This document shows, in pieces, positions 52,692 through 63,798 of a DNA stretch of 64,000 nucleotides (its first letter is position 1; the number at the start of each line of letters is the position of its first letter). The notes below the pieces were generated by a model. The model had not been told where the DNA came from. It was given only the letters and a program-made list of their open reading frames with translations, and searched no databases. This DNA comes from Jannaschia sp. CCS1. GTDB taxonomy: Bacteria > Pseudomonadota > Alphaproteobacteria > Rhodobacterales > Rhodobacteraceae. The translations under genes and the position numbers were made by a program. Where the stretch lies: positions 4,211,501 to 4,275,500 of the forward strand of contig NC_007802.1 in the NCBI RefSeq assembly GCF_000013565.1, given 5' to 3'.

Positions 52692-53546
52692 CTAAGCCGG
52701 GTCGCGCGCGCATTCCGTTACCCAGTCGCCAAAGGCCTTCGCCTCAGCCGATGGCGCCGTGACGGCCAGGTGATAGCCTTGGGTGCTAGGGATCGTTGCG
52801 TCATGCACCTGCACCAGATCGCCCTGCGCCAGTGCGCGCGCCGCAAGAAGTGAGGAGGTCAACGCCACACCCGCCCCGCCAACAGCCAGATCCAGCGCCG
52901 CCCCATGGGAATCCACAAAAAGCGTGGGCTCCGGCACGCCCTCAACGCCAGAGGTCTTCGCCCAATCGCGCCACCCCTCAGACATGCCGACGGGCTCAAT
53001 CAGGGTCTGGGCAGCCAACGGACCAGCCAATGGGCGCGCGGCAACGGCGATCAGCGCGTCCGGTCCAAGTCGCGTGGCGTCGCGCCCGACCTGCCGGTCA
53101 GACCCAAAGCGGATCTCCACATCCGCAAGCGCGGCCTTGAACTCATCGGGCCAGATCATACCGAGAAGCCGAATACGCAGGCCGGGGATCTGGCGCGTAA
53201 ACTCAGTCATCCGGGGCGCGATGATCCAGCGCACGACACTGACCGAGGCCGCGACAGTCAACAGCCCCTCCGTTGGCCCAGTCTCAAACTCAGCTGTGGC
53301 GCGGCCAAGTTGATCCAGCGACGCGCCCACCTTTGGCTGCAACGTGCGCCCCTCATCTGTCAGGATCAGACCCCGCGGCTTGCGCACAAACAGCGCCACA
53401 CCCAATCGTAGTTCAAGCGACCGGACCTGCTGGCTGATCGCAGACTGGGTCAGGCCAAGCTCATCTGCGGCGGCCGTGAAACTCAGCGTGCGGGCTGACG
53501 CCTCAAACGAGCGAAACCAAGTGAGCGGGGGAAGAGAACGGGCCAT
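52692..53546 (-). CDS. LysR family transcriptional regulator (GcvA-like)
   Basis: A 284-aa regulator with the helix-turn-helix FTAAADELGLTQSAISQQVRSLE (about 24-46) and a substrate-binding domain. The opening PPLTWFRSFEASARTLSF is typical of GcvA/TrpI-type LysR proteins. The ATG at 53546 is preferred; the frame extends 20 codons further without a ribosome-binding site. Convergent with the M24 gene and divergent from the AA_synth operon, which it probably controls. Confidence 0.88.
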   Translation of the reverse strand: MARSLPPLTWFRSFEASARTLSFTAAADELGLTQSAISQQVRSLELRLGVALFVRKPRGLILTDEGRTLQPKVGASLDQLGRATAEFETGPTEGLLTVAASVSVVRWIIAPRMTEFTRQIPGLRIRLLGMIWPDEFKAALADVEIRFGSDRQVGRDATRLGPDALIAVAARPLAGPLAAQTLIEPVGMSEGWRDWAKTSGVEGVPEPTLFVDSHGAALDLAVGGAGVALTSSLLAARALAQGDLVQVHDATIPSTQGYHLAVTAPSAEAKAFGDWVTECARDPA

Positions 53547-53651
53547 AAGGTCAATCTTGCCATTAACGACGCTAATGGCAATGGCGCGGAATTCCTCGTT
53601 TGTCAAAATCCCGGATCACCCCGACGGTGCACCCGGAGCGGGAGAGCCCAG

Positions 53652-54251
53652 ATGCAGCCAGAGATTCGGAAGATCGTCACCTATGATGAGGAGGTCTTGA
53701 TCGAAGGCTTCCGCAAAGCCGATGCACCCTGGCGCATGTTCGCAATTGCCTGCGTGGTGCGGAACCCCTGGGCGGGTCGTTTCGTGGAGGATCTTAAGCC
53801 CGAGATCATGGCCTATGGCCCCGTTTTGGGGGAACTGATGACCGAGCGCATGATCACGCTGGCAGGCTCTGGCGATGCGATTGAAGCCTACGGCAAGGCC
53901 GCAATCGTCGGCGTGGACGGAGAGGTGGAGCATGCCTCCGGCCTGATCCACACGTTGCGGTTCGGGAACTTTTTCCGGGAGGCGGTCGGCGCGAATTCGT
54001 ACCTCGCCTTCACCAACACCCGCGGCCCGGCCAATGCACCGATCATGGTGCCGCTGATGGACAAGAATGACGCCGGGCGCAGGTCCCATTACCTGACGAT
54101 CCAGTTTGCGATCCCCGATGCCCCCCGCGCGGACGAGATCGTCGTTTTGCTGGGGGCGGCGACGTCCGGAAGGCCCCATCACCGCATCGGCGACCGTTAC
54201 CAAGACCTCAAGGACCTGGGCCATGACCTGGACAACCCGGCCGCGGTCTGA
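53652..54251 (+). CDS. Amino acid synthesis (AA_synth, DUF1185) family protein
   Basis: A 199-aa protein of the DUF1185/AA_synth family, by resemblance (RKIVTYDEEVLIEG, YGKAAIVGVDGEVEHASGLIH, AIPDAPRADEIVVLLGAATSGRPHHRIGDR). Molecular function unsettled; it is often found in operons for catabolism of N-containing compounds. It overlaps the following hydrolase gene by 29 bp. First gene of a four-gene operon ending with an aldehyde dehydrogenase. Confidence 0.75.
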   Translation: MQPEIRKIVTYDEEVLIEGFRKADAPWRMFAIACVVRNPWAGRFVEDLKPEIMAYGPVLGELMTERMITLAGSGDAIEAYGKAAIVGVDGEVEHASGLIHTLRFGNFFREAVGANSYLAFTNTRGPANAPIMVPLMDKNDAGRRSHYLTIQFAIPDAPRADEIVVLLGAATSGRPHHRIGDRYQDLKDLGHDLDNPAAV

Positions 54252-54972
54252 ATTCGGCCCGCTTCAGGCGGTCCGTGCAGGCGCGGGACCATGCGTCGTG
54301 TTATTGCACGGCGTGGGCCTGCGGGCCGAGGCCTGGGGCGCACAGATCAACGAACTGAGCCAGGACTTCGACGTGATCGCGCCCGATATCATGGCGGGCG
54401 AGGGCCTCGCCGAGTTCACGGACCCCGTTGCCGAGGCCTTGGACCGTCCCGCCTGGATCATCGGTCATTCGATGGGCGCGATGATGGCCCTTGATCTCGC
54501 GATCCGCTACCCTGGCAGAGTGCGTGGCGTCGTGGCCATGAATGCGATCTTTCGCCGGTCGGATGAGGCCAAACGCGCTGTCCAGGCACGGGCCGCACAA
54601 CTGGACGGAACCACGATCACCGATCCGTCGCCAACGCTTACCCGCTGGTTCGGTGACACTCCGTCGCCTGAGCGAACCGCCTGTGATCGTTGGCTGACAA
54701 CCGCAGACCCCAACGCCTACCGCGCCGCTTACACGGTCTTTGCAAATGAAGACGGGCCTTCTGACACCGCGTTGAAAACCGTCGCCTATCCTGCCCTTTT
54801 CCTGACGGGCGCGGACGAGCCGAACTCCACCCCTGCCATGTCCCAGGCAATGGCCGCGCTCACGCCCCAAAGCCGTGCCGTCGTCATTCCCGACGCCGCC
54901 CACATGATGCCCATGACCCACCCCGCCGCCGTCAACGCGCATCTTCGCGCGTTCCTGACCCAAGGAGCCTAG
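54223..54972 (+). CDS. Alpha/beta hydrolase
   Basis: A 249-aa hydrolase with oxyanion segment LLHGVGLRAEAW, nucleophile Ser in IIGHSMGAMMA (GxSxG, near 89), acid Asp in FLTGADEPNS and catalytic His in DAAHMMPMTHP. The start at 54223 follows AAGGAC and lies 29 bp inside the preceding gene. Similar proteins are lactone or ester hydrolases next to luciferase-like monooxygenases; one hydrolyses the product of the other. Confidence 0.85.
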   Translation: MTWTTRPRSEFGPLQAVRAGAGPCVVLLHGVGLRAEAWGAQINELSQDFDVIAPDIMAGEGLAEFTDPVAEALDRPAWIIGHSMGAMMALDLAIRYPGRVRGVVAMNAIFRRSDEAKRAVQARAAQLDGTTITDPSPTLTRWFGDTPSPERTACDRWLTTADPNAYRAAYTVFANEDGPSDTALKTVAYPALFLTGADEPNSTPAMSQAMAALTPQSRAVVIPDAAHMMPMTHPAAVNAHLRAFLTQGA

Positions 54973-54975
54973 CCG

Positions 54976-56007
54976 ATGGATTTTTCTCTCTTCGCCCATA
55001 TGGAACGCCTCACGCCCGACCAGCCCCATGACGTCATGCGAGAAGATTTTCTGAGCCTTTGCAAACTGGCAGATGACGGTGGCATGCGCGCGATCTGGAC
55101 GGGGGAGCATCACGGGATGGAGTTCACAATTGCGCCCAACCCATTCCTCTCGATCCTTGATCTGTCCCATCATACGAAAAACGTGCGCCTTGGAACCGGC
55201 ACGGTTGTCGCCCCCTTCTGGCACCCGATCAAACTAGCCGGAGAGGCGGCTGCCACGGACCTGATGACCGGGGGACGCCTGGAATTGGGGATCGCGCGCG
55301 GGGCGTATTCCTACGAATACGAGCGCCTCATGCCCGGTATGGATGCGTGGGAGGCGGGCCAGAGGATGCGTGAGACGACACCTCTGCTGCGTCAGTTGTG
55401 GGACGGGGATTGTGCGCATGAGGGCGAATACTTCACCTTCCCTGCCAGCACCTCTGCCCCCAAGCCAGTGCAACCCAACGGTCCCCCGATCTGGATCGCC
55501 GCCCGCGACCCCAACAGCGTTGAGTTTGCCATTCAGCGTGATTTCAATGTGCAGGTCACACCACTCTGGCAAGGCATCGAAGAGATCGAGACGCTGATGG
55601 GCCGGTTCAATACCGCCTGTGACGCCGCAGAAAAGCGGCCCAAGGTCATGCTGCTCCATCATACGTTCGTGGGCGCAGACGCGGATGACGTTAGCCTTGC
55701 CGCAGACGAACTCAGCCGGTTTTACTGCACGTTCGGCGCGTGGTTTCAGAACAAGCGCACCGTGAGCCAGGGCCAGATCGCGCCGCTGTCCGATGACGAG
55801 GTCGCCGCCAATCCGATGATGACGCCCCAGAACATGGCCCGCGATCTGACCATCGGCACAGCACAACAGGTCATTGACCAAATCAAACGATACGAGGACC
55901 TTGGCTACGACGAATATTCGTTCTGGATCGACAGCGGCATGAACGCAGAGCGCAAACGCGCCTCCCTGTCGCGTTTCATCGACGATGTCATGCCGGCGTT
56001 TCAATAG
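54976..56007 (+). CDS. Luciferase-like (LLM class) flavin-dependent monooxygenase
   Basis: A 343-aa flavin-dependent oxygenase of the bacterial luciferase fold. Markers: WTGEHHGMEFTIAPNPFL, LGTGTVVAPFWHPIKLAGEAAATD, GRLELGIARGAYSYEYERLM and PPIWIAARDPNS. It uses FMNH2 from a separate reductase. It starts 3 bp after the hydrolase gene. With hydrolase and aldehyde dehydrogenase it forms an oxygenation-hydrolysis-oxidation route for an unknown substrate. Confidence 0.88.
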   Translation: MDFSLFAHMERLTPDQPHDVMREDFLSLCKLADDGGMRAIWTGEHHGMEFTIAPNPFLSILDLSHHTKNVRLGTGTVVAPFWHPIKLAGEAAATDLMTGGRLELGIARGAYSYEYERLMPGMDAWEAGQRMRETTPLLRQLWDGDCAHEGEYFTFPASTSAPKPVQPNGPPIWIAARDPNSVEFAIQRDFNVQVTPLWQGIEEIETLMGRFNTACDAAEKRPKVMLLHHTFVGADADDVSLAADELSRFYCTFGAWFQNKRTVSQGQIAPLSDDEVAANPMMTPQNMARDLTIGTAQQVIDQIKRYEDLGYDEYSFWIDSGMNAERKRASLSRFIDDVMPAFQ

Positions 56008-56019
56008 GGGCCGTTTCTT

Positions 56020-57483
56020 ATGGACCACTTCCAACTGTTCATCGACGGCACCTGGTGCGAGGGCGGCGCTACGATGGAGACACTCAATCCCGCCACCGGC
56101 ACGGCATGGGCCACCTTTGCCTGTGCCGTGCCCGACGACGTTGATCGCGCCGTCAAAGCTGCTGCCCGCGCGCTGGACGATCCGACATGGCGCGACATGA
56201 CCCAGACCGCACGCGGCAAATTGATCGCGAAGCTCGCAGATCTGGTGGAGCGAGATGCCGTAAAGCTGGGGCGGTTGGAGACGACAGACAGCGGCAAGCT
56301 GTTGGCAGAGACCTCGACCCAAACCGCCTACGTCGCCGATTACTACCGCTACTTCGCTGGCCTTGCCGACAAGATCGAAGGGGCGGTGCTACCGATCGAC
56401 AAGCCCGACATGCACGTCTTCACCACGCGCGAGCCCATCGGCGTCGTGGCCGCCATCGTGCCGTGGAACGCGCAGATGTTCCTGACCGCGACAAAGCTCG
56501 GCCCAGCCCTGGCAGCGGGCTGTGCGATTGTCATCAAGGCGTCTGAGATCGCGCCTGCCCCGATGCTCGCCTTCGCAAAGCTAATCGAGGAGGCGGGGTT
56601 TCCGCCCGGTGTCGTGTCCATCATCACCGGCGACGCAGAGGGATGCGCCATCCCGCTCACCCGTCACCCGCGCGTCGACCGTATCGCGTTCACCGGTGGG
56701 CCGGAGACCGCCCGCAACGTCGTTCGAAACTCCGCCGAGAACTTTGCCGTCACGTCGCTGGAGCTGGGCGGCAAATCTCCGATCCTAGTCTTTGAGGATG
56801 CCGACCTTGGGTCTGCCGCAAACGGACTAATCGCCGGCAATTTCGGCGCGTCGGGACAATCCTGCGTCGCGGGGTCCCGTGGGTTGGTGCATCGGTCGAT
56901 CTTCGAATACCTCGCCGCGCTGATCCAGGACCGCTCCGCCGGGATTGTCGTTGGCGACCCATTGCAGGCCGCCACCCATGTCGGCCCGCTATGCACCCGC
57001 AACCAGGTCGACAAGATCACCGACACCCTGTCCAAGGCGCAGAAACAGGGGGCCAAAATTCGCTTTGGTGGGGCGGCTGTGGACAGCCCCGGCAACTATA
57101 TGACGCCCACCCTTGTGGAATGCGCCGGGCCCGGGACAGAAACGCTGAAGGTCGAGATGTTCGGCCCCGTCATGTCGCTGCTGCCCTTCGATACCGAGGA
57201 GGACGCGATTGCGCTGGCCAACGCATCCGACTTCGGCCTCGGGTCCGGCATCTTCACGCAAGACGTCGCCCGGGCGCACCGCGTATCCAAGCGGCTGAAG
57301 GCGGGGATCTGCTGGGTGAACACCTATCGCGCAATCTCTCCCATCGCGCCGTTCGGCGGCTTCAACCAATCGGGCTACGGGCGCGAAGCGGGGATGGAGT
57401 CGATCCTCGACTACACGCGCACGAAAACTACGTGGATCAACACGTCGTCCGAGCCAATGGCCAACCCATTCGTCATGCGCTGA
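56020..57483 (+). CDS. NAD(P)-dependent aldehyde dehydrogenase
   Basis: A 487-aa aldehyde dehydrogenase with VPWNAQMFLTATKLGPALAAGC, the cofactor motif FTGGPETARNV, general base Glu in LELGGKSP and nucleophile Cys in GQSCVAGSR. Full family length. Similar to betaine-aldehyde and lactaldehyde types. Starts 12 bp after the monooxygenase gene and ends the operon. Oxidises the aldehyde made by the preceding enzymes. Confidence 0.92.
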   Translation: MDHFQLFIDGTWCEGGATMETLNPATGTAWATFACAVPDDVDRAVKAAARALDDPTWRDMTQTARGKLIAKLADLVERDAVKLGRLETTDSGKLLAETSTQTAYVADYYRYFAGLADKIEGAVLPIDKPDMHVFTTREPIGVVAAIVPWNAQMFLTATKLGPALAAGCAIVIKASEIAPAPMLAFAKLIEEAGFPPGVVSIITGDAEGCAIPLTRHPRVDRIAFTGGPETARNVVRNSAENFAVTSLELGGKSPILVFEDADLGSAANGLIAGNFGASGQSCVAGSRGLVHRSIFEYLAALIQDRSAGIVVGDPLQAATHVGPLCTRNQVDKITDTLSKAQKQGAKIRFGGAAVDSPGNYMTPTLVECAGPGTETLKVEMFGPVMSLLPFDTEEDAIALANASDFGLGSGIFTQDVARAHRVSKRLKAGICWVNTYRAISPIAPFGGFNQSGYGREAGMESILDYTRTKTTWINTSSEPMANPFVMR

Positions 57484-57601
57484 GGTGGGCCTGTAGCACG
57501 GCCAATGCGACGTCGAACTGCGCCGAGTTTGCCGCTGCCCGCGCCTCAACCAATAAGTAGTCATGGCCCTGGGCCTCCAAGGCCTCAGCCCGCGCCGATG
57601 A

Positions 57602-58261
57602 TCAGCGGGTCCGCCCTACCGCTGGTGGTTTGGCGTGGGGCAGGTGCCCGGTCTTCATCCAGACCGTCGCGCCCTCGGACCCGGCGACGGCATGCATCGT
57701 GGAGCTTTCCGGCAAGCGAAGCCAGCCCCCTGTGATCAGCGTGTCTCCACCTTCCGTCAGGCTGCCTGCCAGCACCAACAACTCAGCCCCGCCATCGGCC
57801 GGGTCCTCAAGCGCCGCGCCGGGGGCAAGTCGGTGGTAGGTCACGATCTCAAACGCATCTTCGTGAAGGACAGATCGGTCGCCTCCAGCCGCCATGTCGC
57901 GGCGAAACTGCGTCCGGTCGTCCATGTCGAACTGCCACAGTTTCACAAAGATCGTGCATCCCTCGTCCGAGCCCGGGGTATGGGATGTCGTTGGCGGATT
58001 GCGCACATAGGTACCCGCCGGGTAATCCCCGTGCTCATCCTGAAACACGCCATCGAGGACGACGAACTCCTCCCCGCCGGTATGGGTATGGGCCGAGAAG
58101 TTTGAGCCCGGCGCATACCTCACGATGGACGTCGCCCGCGCGACCTCCCCGCCGATGCGGTCAAGCATCCGGCGGTCAACGCCAGGCATGGGCGAGGCGA
58201 CCCAGTCCAGATCGGCCGACTGCACCATCACTCTTTCCGAGAAATCCGCATTGATATCCAT
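57602..58261 (-). CDS. Two-cupin ChrR-like protein
   Basis: A 219-aa protein with two cupin domains of the ChrR type. The first has a full metal motif, [16 protein letters not shown] with the later His in PPTTSHTP (about 58-93). The second ([23 protein letters not shown]) keeps Glu but lacks the His pair. ChrR anti-sigma factors carry an extra N-terminal zinc domain that is absent here, and no sigma factor lies next to it, so it is probably an oxygen- or metal-sensing or enzymatic cupin. Confidence 0.8.
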   Translation of the reverse strand: MDINADFSERVMVQSADLDWVASPMPGVDRRMLDRIGGEVARATSIVRYAPGSNFSAHTHTGGEEFVVLDGVFQDEHGDYPAGTYVRNPPTTSHTPGSDEGCTIFVKLWQFDMDDRTQFRRDMAAGGDRSVLHEDAFEIVTYHRLAPGAALEDPADGGAELLVLAGSLTEGGDTLITGGWLRLPESSTMHAVAGSEGATVWMKTGHLPHAKPPAVGRTR

Positions 58262-58428
58262 GACTCGTCGCTCCGCCCTGCTTCAAAAGGTTAGTCTTAC
58301 CTCCCTGTTACTCGGTAGGTAAAATGAGAACAGTTAACACGTGGCCAAACGGGAATGTGACTGCGGCATTGCAGGACCGCGCACCTTGCCGCACATAAGA
58401 TTGGACTGATTATCGGAGGGATAGGGCA

Positions 58429-58779
58429 ATGGCCGTCAAGCGTTTGCTGACTGAATTTGGCATGGGCAGCTCACTGCGCCGCCAGGACTATACAGAAGCC
58501 GCGACGCGGGCCGTGAAGGACGCTTTGTGGCACAACTCGATCAATCTTGCGGAGCTCTTCGGCAAGCAGAAGGAAGAGATGCAGATCACGGTGGAGGTCG
58601 GCGTGCAGAACCCCGACGCGCTGGACACTGACAAGATCGCAGCGATCTTTCCCTATGGTCAGGTGACCGTCGTGCCGCGAAATGGCGGGCTCGATGTGCC
58701 GCGCACCGACGGCGGCAATCCGACGGTTATTGCCAATGTTGCCATCTCGGTGGCCCTCGACCTGGAGCACGCACAATGA
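58429..58779 (+). CDS. Lin0512 family protein (first tandem copy)
   Basis: A 116-aa member of the Lin0512 family of unknown function: LLTEFGMGSSLRRQDYTEAATRAVKDALWHNS, VEVGVQNPDALDTDKIAAIFPYGQVTV and VANVAISVALD-like end. CGGAGGG upstream serves as ribosome-binding site. The next gene is a paralogue overlapping by 4 bp. The family's conserved Asp/Tyr and Gly residues suggest a small enzyme; the pair may form a hetero-oligomer. Confidence 0.8.
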   Translation: MAVKRLLTEFGMGSSLRRQDYTEAATRAVKDALWHNSINLAELFGKQKEEMQITVEVGVQNPDALDTDKIAAIFPYGQVTVVPRNGGLDVPRTDGGNPTVIANVAISVALDLEHAQ

Positions 58780-59119
58780 GCGACCAGAGGTTCATCATCG
58801 AAATGGGCATGGGCAATGACCAATACGGCCAAGACTATACCAAGGCCGCAGCCCGCGCGATTGAGGACGCTATCCGCCATTCGGCCATCCCGATGTTCGA
58901 GGCGACGGGCCTGACCCACGATCAGATGCGCGTGCAGGTCACGATCGGCGTGCAGGACCCCGATGCGGTGGACTGCGCCGCGTTGGCGGACGCGTTGCCC
59001 CGGGGCCGCGCGACGGTGACGGCCGTTCACGGCGGCCTGGACGTGACCAACCCTGACACCGGCAAAACACTCGTCATTGCCTCTGCCGCCGTGGAAGCCT
59101 TCTTGCCACGCCAGCCGGG

Positions 59120-59123
<4 letters not shown>
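58776..59123 (+). CDS. Lin0512 family protein (second tandem copy)
   Basis: A 115-aa paralogue: FIIEMGMGNDQYGQDYTKAAARAIEDAIRHSAIPMFEATG, VTIGVQDPDAVDCAALADALPRGRATV. The ATG overlaps the first copy's stop as ATGA. Its stop shares CTAG (59120-59123) with the convergent PcaQ-like gene. Function unknown. Confidence 0.8.
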
Positions 59124-61276
<2,153 letters not shown>

Positions 61277-61301
61277 ACGCCCCACTGAAAGGATGTCCGA
61301 T

Positions 61302-61676
61302 ATGACGGAAAGATTTGAGACCGGCATGGCCACCCGTCGCACGGTTTTGGGGGATGCCCATGTGGATCAGGCCACCGCCAAGACGACGCCATTTGACGCG
61401 CCGTTCCAACAGATGATCACTGAAGGCGCCTGGGGGACGCTTTGGGCGGATGACGCGATCCCGCACCGGGAGCGGTCTATGCTGACGCTCGCACTGCTGG
61501 CGGCCACCGGGAATTTTGAGGAGATCCCGATGCACATCCGCGCCACGGCCAATACCGGTGCCAGTCAGGAGGATGTGATCCAGGCCTTCCTCCACGTGGC
61601 CGTCTATGCGGGCGTGCCCAAGGCGAACCATGCGATCAAATTGGCCAAGCAGACATTCGCGGAGATGGAGGCATGA
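61302..61676 (+). CDS. pcaC: 4-carboxymuconolactone decarboxylase
   Basis: A 124-aa PcaC protein. Recognisable: FQQMITEGAWGTLWADDAIPHRERSMLTLALLAATGNFEEIPMHIRA with the family His and Glu. Decarboxylates gamma-carboxymuconolactone to the enol-lactone. GAAAGG lies 7-8 bases before the ATG at 61302; an in-frame ATG at 61293 is less well spaced. Overlaps pcaH by 4 bp. Confidence 0.92.
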   Translation: MTERFETGMATRRTVLGDAHVDQATAKTTPFDAPFQQMITEGAWGTLWADDAIPHRERSMLTLALLAATGNFEEIPMHIRATANTGASQEDVIQAFLHVAVYAGVPKANHAIKLAKQTFAEMEA

Positions 61677-62389
61677 GCATTCATGCCCCCCGCGATCTGT
61701 CTCGCCATCCTGCCGCGCTGACACCACGCTACAGAAGCTCTGTCCTGCGATCGCCGAAACAGCGGCTGATCGCGCTGCCCGATGGTCCTGCGGATCGTAC
61801 GGGGCCGACCTTTGGCCACGACATGATCGGCGCATTGGACCACGATCTGATCCTGAACCACGCCCACGACGGTGCGCCTGTAGGGGAGCGGATCATCGTC
61901 CACGGCCGCGTGCGGGATGAGGATGAACGACCCGTTCGGAATACTTTGGTGGAGGTTTGGCAGGCCAACGCGTCGGGTCGCTATCGACATAAGAAAGATA
62001 CGTTCATGGGCGCGATAGATCCCAACTTTGGCGGTTGCGGGCGGACAGTGACGGACGATCAGGGCTACTACCGGTTCAACACGATCAAGCCGGGCGCCTA
62101 TCCGTGGCCCAATGGCGGCAACAACTGGCGGCCTGCCCATATCCATTTCAGCGTCTTTGGGGCCGCATTTTGCCAGCGCCTGATCACTCAGCTTTACTTC
62201 GAAGGCGACCCTCTGATCCCGCTATGTGACATCGTTCAGACTGTGCCCGACCCGCGGGATATCGACATGTTGATGGCCAAGCTGGATATGGAAACCACCC
62301 TGCCTTTCGACAGCATAGCCTACCGGTTCGACATCGTCTTGCGAGGCGCAAGATCGACCCCGTTCGAAAACCGGATGGAGGGCAACTGA
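61673..62389 (+). CDS. pcaH: Protocatechuate 3,4-dioxygenase beta subunit
   Basis: A 238-aa iron(III) intradiol dioxygenase subunit. Tyr ligands lie in ASGRYRHKKD and PGAYPWPNGG and His ligands in WRPAHIHFSVFG. It cleaves protocatechuate to 3-carboxy-cis,cis-muconate together with PcaG. Overlaps pcaC by 4 bp and pcaG by one base (TGATG). Confidence 0.93.
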   Translation: MSIHAPRDLSRHPAALTPRYRSSVLRSPKQRLIALPDGPADRTGPTFGHDMIGALDHDLILNHAHDGAPVGERIIVHGRVRDEDERPVRNTLVEVWQANASGRYRHKKDTFMGAIDPNFGGCGRTVTDDQGYYRFNTIKPGAYPWPNGGNNWRPAHIHFSVFGAAFCQRLITQLYFEGDPLIPLCDIVQTVPDPRDIDMLMAKLDMETTLPFDSIAYRFDIVLRGARSTPFENRMEGN

Positions 62390-62934
62390 TGTCTGATCTC
62401 AAGGAAACGCCATCGCAAACCGCCGGTCCATACGTGCACATCGGCCTTGCGACCGAAGCGGCGGGCTTCACCACGTTCCCGGCCTTTGGCGCGCAGATCT
62501 TCAGTCCAGACATCCCCGGCGAGCGTATTCGCGTGGGAGGTCGCATCCTTGACGGAGACGGCGCACCGATGACCGACGCGCTTCTGGAGATCTGGCAGGC
62601 GGACGCTTCTGGCACCTACAGCGACAGTGCCGAGGGCTTCGGTCGTATCGTGCCGGATTTTGAGACCGGCGCTTATGGCTTTGACACCATCAAGCCCGGT
62701 GCCACCAACGGCGCGCCGCATCTGCATCTTTGGCTGGTCGCGCGGGGCATAAACCTGGGGCTGCACACGCGGATGTATTTTGAGGATGAGGGGGAGGCCA
62801 ATGCCGCAGACCCTGTGTTACAGGGCCTTGATCTCGAGCGACGCGCAACCCTAATTGCCGCGCGCGACGGCACGACTTACCGCCTCGACATCCGTGTTCA
62901 GGGCGACAATGAAATGGTGTTCTTCGATGTCTGA
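62389..62934 (+). CDS. pcaG: Protocatechuate 3,4-dioxygenase alpha subunit
   Basis: A 181-aa non-metal-binding partner of PcaH, beginning SDLKETPSQTAGPYVHIGLA as usual. It keeps the family core (LLEIWQADASGTY, GFDTIKPGATNGAPHLHLWLVARG) but has no Tyr at the iron-ligand position. Overlaps pcaH by one base and the BKACE gene by 8 bp. Confidence 0.93.
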   Translation: MSDLKETPSQTAGPYVHIGLATEAAGFTTFPAFGAQIFSPDIPGERIRVGGRILDGDGAPMTDALLEIWQADASGTYSDSAEGFGRIVPDFETGAYGFDTIKPGATNGAPHLHLWLVARGINLGLHTRMYFEDEGEANAADPVLQGLDLERRATLIAARDGTTYRLDIRVQGDNEMVFFDV

Positions 62935-63760
62935 CCCCAAACCCTGCATCATCTGTGTGGCCATCACCGGCTCTGTGCCCACAAAGGCCGCAAACCCTGC
63001 CGTTCCGATCACGGTAGCCGAACAGATCGAGTCCACCCATGCCGCGTTTGAGGCGGGCGCGGCCATCTGCCATGCCCATGTCCGCAACGATGATGAAACA
63101 CCCTCCTCGGACCCCGAAAAGTTCGCCCGCCTGAAAGAGGGCGTTGAGGGGCATTGTCCCGGTATGATTGTCCAACTTTCCACTGGCGGGAGGTCGGGCG
63201 CGAGCAAGGAACGGGGTGGGATGCTCCCCTTGCGGCCCGATATGGCGTCGCTGTCTGTGGGCTCAAACAACTTCCCCACCCGCGTCTATGAGAACCCGCC
63301 CGACCTGGTCGATTGGCTGGCCGCCGAGATGCGCACGTATGACATAAAGCCCGAGATTGAGGCCTTTGACCTCAGCCATATTCACCATGCCGCCCTGATG
63401 CATCAACGGGGGCAGTTGGCCGGCCACCCCTATGTGCAATTCGTCATGGGCGTCAAAAATGCCATGCCCGCCGACCGGGAGACATTTGATTTCTATGTCG
63501 CGACCATGACGCGGTTGTTGCCTGAGTCCGAGTGGTGTGCGGCAGGCATTGGGCCCAACCAGATCGTCCTGAACGAATGGGCCATTGCAGCGGGTGGCCA
63601 TGCGCGGACTGGATTGGAAGATAACGTGCGCTGGGACAAACAGACCCTCGCGCCGTCCAATGCTGCGTTGGTCGAGCGCACGGCTGAGATCTGCGAAAAG
63701 AACGGGCGACCGGTGGCCACGACGGCACAGGCGCGAGAGATATTGGGCCTGCGTACCTAG
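62927..63760 (+). CDS. 3-keto-5-aminohexanoate cleavage (BKACE) family protein
   Basis: A 277-aa zinc-dependent member of the BKACE family, which condenses beta-keto acids with acetyl-CoA. Metal His are in CHAHVRND (about 45-52), with LSTGG, SVGSNNFPTRVYENP and MGVKNAMPADRETF also typical. ATG 62927 overlaps the pcaG stop by 8 bp. In the pca operon it could process a beta-ketoadipate-like acid in place of, or beside, the CoA-transferase route; the substrate is not evident. Confidence 0.85.
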   Translation: MSDPKPCIICVAITGSVPTKAANPAVPITVAEQIESTHAAFEAGAAICHAHVRNDDETPSSDPEKFARLKEGVEGHCPGMIVQLSTGGRSGASKERGGMLPLRPDMASLSVGSNNFPTRVYENPPDLVDWLAAEMRTYDIKPEIEAFDLSHIHHAALMHQRGQLAGHPYVQFVMGVKNAMPADRETFDFYVATMTRLLPESEWCAAGIGPNQIVLNEWAIAAGGHARTGLEDNVRWDKQTLAPSNAALVERTAEICEKNGRPVATTAQAREILGLRT

Positions 63761-63798
63761 GGGTGGCGCAAGTTGACAGACCGATAGGCCCTGTGAAT

